A model generated the notes under the pieces. That model worked only from the letters and a program-made list of their open reading frames with translations, was not told the origin of the DNA and did not search any database. A stretch of 64,000 nucleotides of DNA, from assembly GCF_052324685.1 (NCBI RefSeq), contig NC_135212.1:46583626-46647625 (forward strand). Direction: 5' to 3'. How positions within the stretch are numbered: the first letter of the stretch is position 1; the number at the start of each line of letters is the position of its first letter. The position numbers and the translations under genes were made by a program. Source of the stretch: Brachyhypopomus gauderio. Lineage: Eukaryota; Chordata; Actinopteri; Gymnotiformes; Hypopomidae. Below are positions 1 through 21,300 of the stretch, in pieces.

Positions 1-309
1 GTTGCCACGGTAATGACAGGCGTGCCCAGGGGACGTGACGGTACTGACACAAGTACCCAGGGGATGTGACCATGGGTAACCAATGTATGTGATGGTAATT
101 ACATATTTCCATGGAAACGCTCCACGGCCACACTACCCTACTTCATGTACGGTTTTGGCTTAAAGCACAAGAGGACATCAACAGTTCGGATATCAACACA
201 TGGAAACTACCAAGTTCCTGTTGTTAAGCTTGTAGATAAACCACTGATTGCACCATGACTCACACCTGCACTGGTGATTTTCTCTCGGTGTCCTGCTGGT
301 TGGGGTCAG
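1..309. other. slc4a1 intron or upstream sequence, no exon seen
   Basis: The first 309 bases contain no exon I can recognise. There is a short imperfect duplication around positions 20-80 built on a CCCAGGGGA(C/T)GTGAC core. The stretch ends in an AG acceptor that opens the first visible slc4a1 exon, so it is most simply intron of that gene. Confidence 0.6.
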
Positions 310-9222
<8,913 letters not shown>

Positions 9223-9970
9223 TCCCTGCAAATCCAGGGACCACGCCGTAATGCCTTTGTGAAACTATCTGCAAAAATACAGCATGAATCAAACAGGAAA
9301 CATTCAGCTGATGGATTTTAAAACTGTTGTACAGTCTAGACTTAAATCCCTGCCGGTATGAGTTTGCATTTTCATCATTGCCTTCTAGTCATTAATATAC
9401 ATTCCACAAGTCATACATTCTAGGGGCATTAATATACATTACATTAAATACATTTCTAGATTAATACACATTCCATGCTTTTTCCAGAACACTGTCTTGC
9501 TTTACTCTTTTTGTTTCGTGCACTTGTTTACTTTGGTTTTACACATTGTGAAATCCATTATATGATCTTTTAACTACTTTAGTTTTATGGCTCATGCAAC
9601 TTTGGTTTTATGGCTCCCTGCAGCCAGTGTGTGAGATTGAATCTAGTGTTAAGCCCAGATGAGATGAATCTAGTGTTAAGCCCAGATGCGATAAATCTAG
9701 TGTTAAGCCCTTTCTATATTGAAAGCCACAATATCACACTGTGTCTCTTCATTTCTGTCTGAATCGTTTCATGTTTTAGGTAAAGTTCATGTTTGTAAAT
9801 ATATTTAGCTAGACGTTACTGAATAATTTAGATTTAAAAATTAAGTATAGATATTCAAGGACTTTGAGTGGGTTTGTTTGAACAGTGATTTATGTACATT
9901 AACTTTTATTGTTATACCTTCTTGATTGATTTTCACTCATTTATCTAATAAAATTCTATGACCAAAACAA
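9223..9970 (+). other. slc4a1: slc4a1 3' UTR
   Basis: Non-coding sequence between the slc4a1 stop and the AATAAA at 9947. It contains about three copies of a 26-bp repeat built on AATCTAGTGTTAAGCCC near 9635-9715. Confidence 0.7.
9947..9952 (+). promoter_or_regulatory. slc4a1: Poly(A) signal AATAAA, slc4a1
   Basis: Perfect AATAAA about 725 bases after the slc4a1 stop and before the next promoter-like region. Confidence 0.65.
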
Positions 9971-10147
9971 CCTTATTGGGATGAACACGTTTTTTTGATG
10001 GAGACTTAAAATAACTTTAGCCAGTAACACTTTTAATAGGCTGTAACACTGCTCGGTTTTTATATATGTCGTTTCCCTTGTGAGTACGCCTTGTCTCCTT
10101 CGGATCACTATTCGCCTGTCATTCCACTGATGTTCTAACGAGGCCGT

Positions 10148-10345
10148 GCGCTCATTGGAAAATCATTTGTTTTGACCAGATCTCAGCGCCTTGATTGGAC
10201 AGTGTTGGTAACGCCCATAAACAGGCAAGGTGGAGTTGAATGATATTACAGGGCGGAAAAAAAGATGTAGCTGTCAAACAGACTTAAAAGGGGGAAAAAA
10301 AGAACTAGGCTATATAAAAGTGAAGTCGAGAACATTGTTCCGGGG
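10148..10345 (+). promoter_or_regulatory. CCAAT/TATA promoter-like cluster
   Basis: Two inverted CCAAT boxes (CTCATTGGA near 10150 and TTGATTGGA near 10192) sit 110-160 bases before a TATATAAAAG at 10311. A GGGGGCTTTTCCCC motif resembling a kappa-B site follows near 10340. The spacing suits a RNA polymerase II core promoter firing rightward. No open frame of note starts just downstream, so it may be a ubtf 5' UTR promoter or serve a non-coding RNA. Confidence 0.45.
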
Positions 10346-10539
10346 GCTTTTCCCCACCACTTTCCTACTTTTACAGTGTAGGAACACCGCCTAACTTTTC
10401 CATTTTCATAAGGAACACACAGGAGTCATCATAATTTTTAATTTGATTTATTTACAGATGTAGTTACAAATCTAGACCAGTATATGAAGTCAACCAGCAA
10501 ACTCAAAATGCACGGGCAACATTTTGTGTTCCGTCGCCG

Positions 10540-12900
10540 CGTAGCTCCACAGCAGGGCTGCTCGCCCCGCTCGTACCGACCGAGAGCGAAATCCAAATGG
10601 AGGAGCAAAGGCAGCGCGATGCGGGCGGCGGTGGGGGAAGAGCGAAAATGCGGATGTCGCTCTGGAAAGAGAAATGGTCGGAACGAGAGAGCTGCGCGCT
10701 GACTGGAAGGAGAGAGCGCGAGAGATGGAGGCGGGGGGGAAGTCTCCCTGCTCTGCGGGGACTGGAGCGCCCGTGCCCTGGACCGGCGGCGCAGTGCTGG
10801 CCAACATTCAACCCTCCCCTTGTTCCACAACCAGTTCCACACACGCTGCGACAGGTAGGGTTCACCGCCGCCTCCTCATCTGCTCCACCGTTTGATAAAC
10901 AAACCTTTGGTAAACTGACCGACGGAGGTAAGCTACAACACAGCGAGTATTTACCTACAAAATTTGTTTTATTATGTTTATAAACCTTCGACTGGTTCTT
11001 TTTTAATGCCTTTTTTATAAATCGCATTGCCTGGTGCAGGGTTCAGTACATTCCGAGGTCGCCTTACCCCCATTTCCCGTCCCGAGACTTGGGGGGTAAA
11101 ATAGTCCATTCCGTTTTCGTTGGTCTAATATATATTTAGTTCTATATTTAATTCGCGTAGTCTGCCGCTGAAGTCGATTGCGATACGGGCGCCGGGTGCG
11201 TTTAAAACTCGGTGCGGTCGTCGTTATTTCCGCGCCGAGTCGGGACTCCATGAGGCTGCGAGAACCAGCCGCCTCTGGTTAGCCATCAGGGAGCTCGGTT
11301 AAATATCTCACCGTGTGGGGCTCTCGCTCTCTCGCACGACTTAAAAAAAAAACACCAAGTTCGTGATCGCGGGGCGTTCAGTTGATCAACTAGCGAGGCT
11401 TGAGGAGCGCGTCGGGCGAAGTCCCCGTCCACCAGGTGCGTTTTCACGCCGTTTTCCCCCCCGTTTGGGGCCGAGGCGCGGGGCTGTAGCATGGCGGCTC
11501 GACAACAATCGTCACGCCAGTGAACCGCTCTCAGTCTCGGCCGTCATTGTTTCCTTTCACATTGCGGGGAAGAAATTGAACGGACGACCCCCTCCACGGC
11601 AGCAGTTTCTCGCGGGTTTACTTCGGCTTGTATTTGTCTAAAAACTAAACACCCAGCGGTTTAGAGCCAGCGAGTTTATTTCTATTTAATGTTTTTTTTT
11701 CCTTCCAAAGATATCGAAGACCTCGCGTCCACCCCACCGCCACACGGCCACGAACGCCTCGCGTTTAGCCCGTATTCCTCGACGTCACTTGAAAGTCGGG
11801 GTAGCGGACAGATTTTTACGGTAAGACCATTTTTTATAAAAGATACTCGAGTCAGAAACAACACGTATCCATATTTTTTAAATAAATTAATCTCGTATTT
11901 TCTAAATTTAAGACGCGCTCTCCACGGCGGAGGGGACGCGAAGCTAGCTAGCTCTAGCCGTCTAGCTAGTGTAGGTCAGTCATAGGTCGCTCGGCAAGAT
12001 TATATCGGCTATTTTATTCATTTTTATTATTTACAACCAAATGTGAAAATGGCTCTTTTGTTAGTAGTTATTGCTTAAAAATATCAAGGTTAGGTCGAGA
12101 TTTAACATGAACCCGCATAATCGAGCCTACTAAATGGAACCCACACGAACCACAGCTGACGACGTGCCGTCGGTTGTAGCTTAGCTAGCTAACCCACTTC
12201 CAATTTTCACTAAAATTGCCGTTTCTGGAGTTACGTTTACCCCCCATTTAATATTTTCCATTTTAAAGAGCCAATAAATTTCCGCGTGTTTTTGTGTCGG
12301 GAGGGTACTTCTCAAACGTGATTTCAGTAGTTTTTTATCGGATTTGGTTCGTTTCGGTCTTAACTGTGAATCTGGCTGTTGAGAGCTCGAGCGTGTCGGT
12401 TCAACCGTCGCCATTACACATTCAATGATGGCAACGCCTCGCTGTGGAAGCGGTCGTTTTGTGATTAATTCGACCGGTCAATTCATGCGAAAAACGAAAA
12501 AAAAAAATTTAATGTGTTTCAGAGTACAACTGTTCCCTAACAGATGGCGAACCAGCCATTTCAACGAGAGGATTCAACGGTTTTTCTCGCTCCGTAAAAT
12601 GGTGGTGCGAGGCGCGAACCCGAAGCCTCCGTGGCGGAAGCGAGCTCCGCGCCCCGTCAGAAGTGAGGCAGAGTCGAGTGGTGCATTCTGTAGTGATGTT
12701 CCCTGACCACCTTTCCCCCCTCGTCGGAGACCGAAAGCAGATCCTCCGTGGTCAGCTGGTTGCCTACAGCTGCCCGCCCGTCGTCGACACAGCTCGCTTC
12801 CTCCTTCCGTAGTACCTCCCAGTATCCAGCTCGTCCCGACAAAAAAAATATCCCATTCGACGCGAGAACCGACCCCGGTCGAAATGGTTGTCTCGAAACG
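10540..12900. promoter_or_regulatory. ubtf: CpG-rich region, probable ubtf promoter and 5' UTR
   Basis: CpG is frequent here and scarce in neighbouring introns, as in a CpG-island promoter. A plausible 5' UTR exon donor is the ACAG/GTAGGG at 10851-10860. Several long open frames on both strands here are low-complexity Arg/Ser/Pro translations of GC-rich DNA with no recognisable domain. The coding part of ubtf starts at 13482. Confidence 0.6.
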
Positions 12901-13481
12901 GCCGCGCCCGAGTAGTTTGAGTGGGATGAGCCCTCCAAATCTTAGACCAGTTGACAAAATGGAAGATTGGACGGGTTGCCGTTGTGGCTGGTGTCGACTG
13001 CAGAGTTATTTGAGATTTGAAACCGTCACAAGCTACGGGGCTATGTCTCACGATGCGGCGTAAACGCTTAGGGGCGGTGTAATGAACTACTATTATGTGT
13101 AGGGCTGGCTTTTAATTCCCATGCACAAAAGTAACGCGGCATTCGACACCTTTTAGGGGTTTTTTTGGGTTATAAGTCGACTTATCTAAGTCAAGGTAGA
13201 CGTTCACAAAAATGAAATAAAACGGGAAGAGAAAACGGCAGCCCGTCTTAAGATTATTTTTTTTGTCGTGCATGACGTATCGCGTTGTTGACTACTTTTT
13301 TAGGAAGGTCGTATTTGTATAAACCGGTTGTAGTTATATCTGCAATATATGACCGCTTAATATTACGTTTTAAAATACTATGGTTCATAAATGTTGTGCA
13401 TTCATTATTATATTATATATATTAGTATATATTATATTTTGTTGTCTTCATTTTCTCCATCTTCAGAGGTGATTTTGGAGA

Positions 13482-16400
13482 ATGAATGGAGGAATGGATT
13501 CCGCCAATACAGAGCAAGGTGAGGGTAAATTTAAGAAAAGAAAATGGAAAAAATGGCCTTTAGTTAATTCTCAGAAGGGACATTTAAGTGATTAAGTGTA
13601 GTACTACTTTAAACCAGATAATATGCTGTGATGATCTTTTGACATTTAGCAGATGTCAACAAATGAGTTTAGACATAAAGCCTGTATCCACAGTAATTTC
13701 CAATCTTCACTTTTGTAGTCTGGGCCCAGGATGATATGTTGAAACTCCTGGATGCCATGAAACTTAATCTACCAGAGAAAGACTTGGCCAAGTACAAGAC
13801 ATCAGAAGCCCATCTGGACTGGGAGAAGGTGGCCTTTAACACGTATTCAGCTGAGATGTGCAAGCAGAAATGGCTTGAGGTCTCAAGAGTGGTAAGGGAT
13901 TGTTTCACAATGGTATACTTAAACCCTCAAACCTAAAAGGTAAAATAGAATACTAGAAGGCTCACCAGCCTTTACTGACAATGATGGTTGAGTTCAGTTC
14001 TTAATTTGAGATGCACAGCATTAACAATAATGACTAGATTGTTTAAGTTTATTTGTACTGTTGTGGTATGCTTCTAGAGCTTTACTGGTTTTTACGTTTA
14101 CTCATTTGTTTGCAGGCTGTGTATATGTTTAAATGTAAGAACATTTAGCATTTGTTGAGATTTGTTGATTCCCTCAAATCAAGGTTTTTCTTTCAGATCC
14201 GCAAATTTCGCACACTGACTGAGCTAATCTTTGATGCACAAGACTACGTCAAGAATCCCTATAAAGGCAAAAAACTGAAGGTATGCCAACCGGTTCTGCC
14301 TTTTTCAAATGCAGTTTTGTTAAAGCCTTTAACTGTATCTGTCAGTACTTTTAATGGAAGCTTATGCTACATGACTTTCAAAGTTATCAGACCACTATAG
14401 TGTTCATACTACACATCTTGCTATCTTGTAATTGGGGAAACTTGAAGTCATTGTGGCTTGCACATCACATGATGGATCAGAGAAAGGGGGTTTCACATTG
14501 CAAGGACTTTACTATCTGATGAGTCTGTCTGGTCTACGTTTTGTCACACAAAAAATAACATGGGGGGGGTGTGATGCCATGTGTGAGGATAATTTTTCTT
14601 CCAAAGCGAACAAAGCTCAAAGAAGAACAAAGAACAACCAGTCAATAGACTTCAACAGAGTCTATATTATTTTCTTTTACTTCACATGATATTCACAAAC
14701 GTGTTAAGGTGTTAAATACACTTTGAGATGTGGTACATTTGTTGACTTCACGTTAAACCACAGCCGTGTCCCTCAGTGTAAACCACAGCAGCAGTAGAAG
14801 GTGGTTTTGGTTCACCAGCACGGGAAGATCCCCCCCCCCTCCCCATAGCACCCAGTCACACACTTATGACCCATGCATTCACCTGTGTTACTGATGTAAA
14901 TGGTGCAATACATTTCATTCACAGGCCTACAGTTTAAATAAAATAAGAAATTGTACATTATTTTATGTCATTACTTAGTTAGCAGTTAATAATAACATTA
15001 GTATACAAGGGCAAGCCATTAGTGTGCACAACATCGACACATTTTCCTTGTTTGTGCCATTGCACTTCAGAAGTTTGTATGTGGTCAACACAAAAAAAAA
15101 CCTCGCAAAACAATCAATGCTCTTCATTTCATAACCAAATATGCCATTCACCAATGTGCCATTTTGCTTTTTTTTCCCTTTTATGTTTTAAAACTTGGAC
15201 TGTGCACCATTAATTGTGGGAGCCTGAAGGTCCGGAAGCCAGTGTCTGCAGAATGACAAACAGCCAAGACGTGCGTCCTACCTAGGGGTTGTCCTTGGCT
15301 TTAAGACAACGTGTATCTCCTTGTTTTTCTCAACAGAAACACCCAGATTTTCCCAAGAAGCCACTTACTCCATACTTCCGCTTCTTCATGGAAAAGAGAG
15401 CAAAGTATGCCAAGCTTCATCCGGAGATGAGCAACCTGGATCTCACAAAAATCCTCTCCAAGAAATACAAAGAGCTCCCGGATCGTAAAAAGGTGAGAGC
15501 ATGGACTGAGTTTAGGGCTAAGGTGAAGGTGACCTCCAGATATACAGGTAGACTTTGAATACAGAAATGTAATGCTAATAAACCTTGTTACATGGTTTAT
15601 AAAAAAAATGAAAGAACCCTGAAAAAAACTGGTTCCAGAAGATTCTAGATTTTCTCAGAATGTTCCTTAGTTTGCATTATAGTCCCACCCCCTTGGATAT
15701 TGTTGCTATGCCTATCATATTAATCTGACATGTTATCAGTCAGAGATATTCCAAAGGAAACTCTTCTATCGTATATTGATGAGGGAAAATCTGACTTCCC
15801 AATGCAAGTGTTGGGCATCCCAAGTCTCAAATCACTCAGGACACACACAGGAGAGTGATGTTCTCACATAGCAGGAATGCAGTAAACATGCATTGTTTTA
15901 AGCTAACTTTTAGTTATGATTCCCCACAGCCCCTTTCACTATTTGTTTAACCCCTTGCCAGTAAAACAAAAATGTCTTGTTATTCTATTTGTTGGAACCT
16001 CATCAGGATATTCCACAGTGAAGACCTTCACACAATTTTGTCCATATCTGACATCTCTTGCATTTTTGGCTTCAAAAAGAACAACTCCATCTCGCCCCCA
16101 AAATTTTGAGCATGTCTGCTCTTTGTCCTGTACACCATTTCATAATTTTTCAGTTACTCTGAAAACTTGAGAGGCCTCCCTCATTTAGTAATTGACAGTG
16201 GATGTTTTTAAGGGAGGGGCATAGCAAAAGGTCTGAGAATTCTGCCACCATTAAATAAATTGTATTCAATAATTTTAGGTCAAATGATTTTACTACAATT
16301 TAAATGCATACCTGCTCGCGTAAATGAGCAATTTTATCCATTCTTTCATCTATGAGCATTTCAAGAGGTGAATACACTGGAGACTTGGGAGTCCCTTCAT

Positions 16401-18364
16401 TCCTCTGCTCTTGTACATTTGCACTTTTAGTTCAGTCTTATATTAATTGCATCTAAGTGCTGTTTAGCACCACAGACTGACAAAATGACCTCTAATTCAA
16501 CTGTGGGATTCTCAGTTTTTTTCTGTTTCATGCTTTTCTCTGCAGGAGAAATATGTGAATGACTTCCTCAGAGAAAAAGAAACTTTCGTGCTTAACATGT
16601 TGAAATTCAAGTAAGTGCAAACTAGTTATTACCATACAATTCTATAGAGCGTTTTTGATGTCTTTTGACTTTGGAATGACAGTGGAGTCCATGGAGAGAA
16701 AAGCTCTGCGTAGCATCACGCACGAGACTCTCCTCCTTTTAATTCACACTGCCATCCCTGTTCACGTGTGGAGCTTTAAGTCATGGGCCTGACGTGTGTT
16801 TAGGGAGGATCATCCTGACCTACTGGAGTGTACGGGTAAGAAGGGCTCAAACGTGCCAGAAAAACCCAAGACCCCTCAACAGCTGTGGTACAACCACGAG
16901 AAGAAGGCGTACCTCAAAACCCACGCTGACGTGAGTCTGTCCACCTGCCTGCCTGATTCTTCCCATTTCCCCAAAGTATAGAGAGTGTGAGTGAGTGAGT
17001 GAGATCAGTGTGGACTCGTTAAAACCTCGTTTTTGTTTGCGTTTTTGTTTAGGTTTAGGGCCTTGTATTTAAAAGGCTGAATGCTTGTGTTTCTCTGTGC
17101 TCAGGCCACCACCAAAGACATTAAAGACAGCCTGGGGAAGAGGTGGACGCAGCTGTCGGACAAGAAAAGGCTGAAGTGGATCGGCAAGTCTCTGGAGCAG
17201 CGCAAGCTGTACGAGGTGAGGCCCGCTTCGCCATCTGCTTCCTTAATGACCCAGTGAAGCTTGAGAGGTGCTTCCAGTCGTCTTTAACGAAGGGTTCTTT
17301 TTTTAAACAGGCACATTTTTAACATGCGTCTTGTCCTGGCTTGCCTAGCTGTGACTAGCCCAGCTTGTTTCTGGCGTTTCGTTTTTTTAAAAGGGCACTC
17401 AACGATGGTGGTAGAAATGGCAGCAAAGGCAGTGGTGTGCCACTGCTCGAGAAAATGGCGGATGTCTTTCCTGCTTCTGGCTGCGCTTCACGTCTTTTCC
17501 GTTGCTCTTGCAGGAGACGATGCGTGAGTTTATTCAACAGCACCCAGAGCAGAACCTGACTGAAGACGACATAGTCAAGTCCACTCTAACCAAAGCGGAA
17601 AGACAGCTTAAGGACAAGTTTGACGGTCGGCCTGACAAACCACCATCGTAAGTAGATGTGCATTGGAGCTGGTGGGCGTGTACGCCTCTGCTCCCGCTCC
17701 TGTGGGGCACTGGGGTTCAATCCCCAATCCGGGCAAGTACTGGACCAATAAGGGTCCTTGGGCAAGACTCGTATTCTACACTCGCCTACCTAACAGTGGC
17801 TCTCCCCTCCTGTCCTTCCAGAAACGGTTACTCCATGTTCTGTGCCGAGCTGATGTCCAGCATGAAGGACGTCCCCAGCACAGAGCGCATGGTCATGTGC
17901 AGCCAGCGCTGGAAGCAGCTCAAACCGAGCGAGAAGGACGCCTACCAGAAGCGCTGCGAGCAGGTCTGCAAGAGCTCCAGAAGAACGTGCCAACGTGCAC
18001 CACGAACGTGTCGAGACCATGTCGAGACTGAGCTGATTCACACAGAAATCACATTTTTCTGTCACCCATTAATGTTCTCGCCCTCTTCCATTTTCTGTTA
18101 CAGAAAAAAAAAGAATATGAAGTTGACATGAACCGATACCTGTGTGTAAGTGGAGACTCTTCCTCGGCAGCTGCCCCTCTTGTGCACGTTTAAGTGGTTC
18201 TTTGTTGTAATCGTGTCTTTGATCTGCAGAGCATTTCAGAGGAGGAGCAGCAGAGAATCTTAGGAGAGCAAAAGATGGTGGGTTTTAAGAAGGGCACTGG
18301 AGGCAGCAGCCCCGCACCTAAGAAGAGCACCTCTAAAGCTAAGGTGAGACGTCTTTCTCTTTCC

Positions 18365-18398
<34 letters not shown>

Positions 18399-21300
18399 TG
18401 TTCTTTATGACCTCACCCATCCCACGCCACTTTCGTCCCGTACACAGAACAGCTCAGAGAAGCCCAAGAGGCCCATCTCCGCCATGTTCATCTTCTCCGA
18501 GGAGAAACGGCCCAAGCTCCAGCAGGAACGGCCCGACCTGTCCGACAACGAGCTCACCAGACTCCTGGCCCGCATGTGGAACGAGCTCGCCGACAAGAAG
18601 AAGGTACTGAATCACGTACGGCGAGCGCCAACACTCCTTCAGCCCTGACTTGCAGCTGAATCCCTCTGGAAACAGTGACTGTGGGTGGAAGCTTGTGCAG
18701 CCATACTTTGATTTTGATTATGCTGATTTAGAACTCGATTTAGACACAATTTCTAAATAGTTTGTCGCCCATTTGTGGCTGACCTTTTCCAAAAACATGT
18801 CCAATCAGCTTGAGCTCTCTGACGAGCAGACGCGTCCAGTCCCTCTCTTCTGTAAGGTTCGGTAAAATCATCCTCCCACGCGGCTAAGTTGATCCGGTTT
18901 GGGGAAGGATGGCAGCATGTGCCATTTTGCTGCTGATGTATTAGGCTAATGTTCTTACTGGAAGCGAAAGTAGGCAAAGTCGAGTAAAGTCGAGCATTGT
19001 CAAAGTGTACAAGGGAGTATGGCAGCACAAGCTTTCGCCCACGGTCACTGAAAGGTCCACCCAATAACAGGAAAAATACAAGAACCTGGAGGCAGTGCTC
19101 AAGGCGGAGTCAGAGAGACGAGGGAGGGAGGAGCAAAGCAAGCTGCCGGACCCGCCCAAGACTGCACAGGACATTTGGCAACATAGTGTCATTGGCGATT
19201 ACATGGCCCGCTTTAAGGTAGTAAATGTCACCTAGCTAAGGTTTTGTTAACTGTAGCGTCCTGATATGATGGCTAGCATCTGTGTCTTTAATACCAAACT
19301 TGTTACCCCATCTGTGTGTTTGTTCAGAATGACCGGCCAAAGGCACAGAAAGCTATGGAAGCCACCTGGAACACCATGGAGAAGAAGGAGAAGATTATGT
19401 GGATCAAAAAGGCTGCGGAGGATCAGAAGAGATACGAGGTGGGCAGACCTTGTTGGAACATTTTACATCTTACCACCTACCAAAGTCAGGCCACCGTGTT
19501 CCAGATAAGGTCTGCGAGTGTTTGACCCGAATACTGGTGTCAGTGTGAACTGAAAAACTGGAGCTCTTGCTGCACTTCTAACAGAAGCATTTCAGAGCCT
19601 CTTGGCTACTTCTTAAGCCAGAACTGCCCGTCATCCCCATCACCTCTCCCATCGGGTTAATCTTTTGGCTTGCCGTAACCTTGCTAAAAATCACGATCAT
19701 GCCTTTTGAACCTCTACGTCAGAGTCTGACCAAGGCGTGCGGTATGTTGGGCCTCACGCCGTCTCCCTGTTCACTGTGTCCTTGTGCTCAGAGAGAGCTG
19801 AGTGAGATGCGCTCCCCCACGGCCATAATCGCCTCCGGCAAGAAGATGAAATTTGACGGAGAGCCCAAAAAACCACCATCGTGAGTGTTTATCTTTGCTC
19901 TTATCTGCTTGCGTATTGGTTGTTGGTGTTGCTGCGATGTTGCGTGATTGGGCGTTTGAAATCTTACGAACCATAACGAATCGTAGACTGCGCGTGGTCC
20001 GTAGCCAGTTGGTGACGCTGCGATGTCGTTCTCTTTCGTCTCTTTGCCGAATCAGAAACGGCTATCAGAAGTTCTCCCAGGAGATGCTGTCCAATGGGGA
20101 GCTGAACCATCTGCCCATGAAGGAGCGCATGGCCGAGATTGGCGGGCGCTGGCAGAGACTCCCGCTGAAGGAGAAGGACCGCTACAAGAAGATCGCTGAG
20201 GAGAAACAGAAGCAGTACAAAGTGCAGCTGGAACAGTGGCTCGCGGTAACTCAACCACCGCCAAATATCAACCCCATCTCTTAGACTTAGACAATCTTGT
20301 CATTCATTGTAGACGGGTGTACGCAGAACGAAATTTAGTTGCATTTAAGCTCGCGCAGTGTGCACAAAATTTGGATATAAATATATATCAATATATTTTT
20401 CAGTAAGATAGGGTTAAGATTTAAGATTACAAGAATGTGACTGGTGGCATCACAGGATTAACCAAAATACGTAATACGTGTGTACAAATATAGAGATGTA
20501 GAAGTGTAGAAACTGGGATACTGAATATAGAAGTGCAGACGTATAGCAGCAGGGATAATTAAATATGGGTATGTGGTATAGATATATAATACACATCTGC
20601 ATATATATCTATATGTATATACATATCTACAAATAAAATAGAATAGCAGCACGAATAAATATCAGTAAAGTGGCATTGTGGAATCAGATCTCCCTCTTGC
20701 AGTTCGAGAATGGCCATGTACAGTTAGATGTTCCTTTTATCATATCTTTTTTTTTTCTTTCTTTAAGTGTAAATTGATCAATGTTAATATAGGTTTGTAA
20801 ATAAAATGTCACATGGTGAAATTATGTCTCCAATACAGAGCTTATCATCTCAGGAGAGAGCGACCTATAAGGAATACAACTCCTTGGTAAGTTAGCTGTT
20901 TGTTTTTCTCCATGTTAACGTCTCCATGTTAACTAGCATTTAACACACAGCTGCCTTCCTTCCCTATTCCTCTGCAGAAAAGGAGGAATGTGGGTAAAGC
21001 GAGTGCTGCCACTGCCAAGAAGAAGGCAAAGACCAAGTGCTCTGTGAGTATACTTCCACACTCCCGCACCTCCACGCTCCCGCGTCTGTCCCGCACCTCC
21101 ACGCTCCCGCGTCTGTCCCGCACCTCCACGCTCCCGCGTCTGTCCCGCACCTCCACGCTCCCGCGTCTGTCCCGCACCTCCACGCTCCCGCGTCTGTCCC
21201 GCACCTCCACGCTCCCGCGTCTGTCCCGCACCTCCACGCTCCCGCGTCTGTCCCGCACCTCCACGCTCCCGCGTCTGTCCCGCACCTCCACGCTCCCGCG

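Noticed and set aside
10438-11641. Arg/Ser/Pro-rich frames on both strands near the ubtf promoter
   Set aside because: Low-complexity translation of CpG-rich DNA without domains or splice consistency.
17690-17745. Possible tRNA gene (B-box GGTTCAATCCC)
   Set aside because: No matching acceptor stem or anticodon arm found; better explained as a SINE relic.
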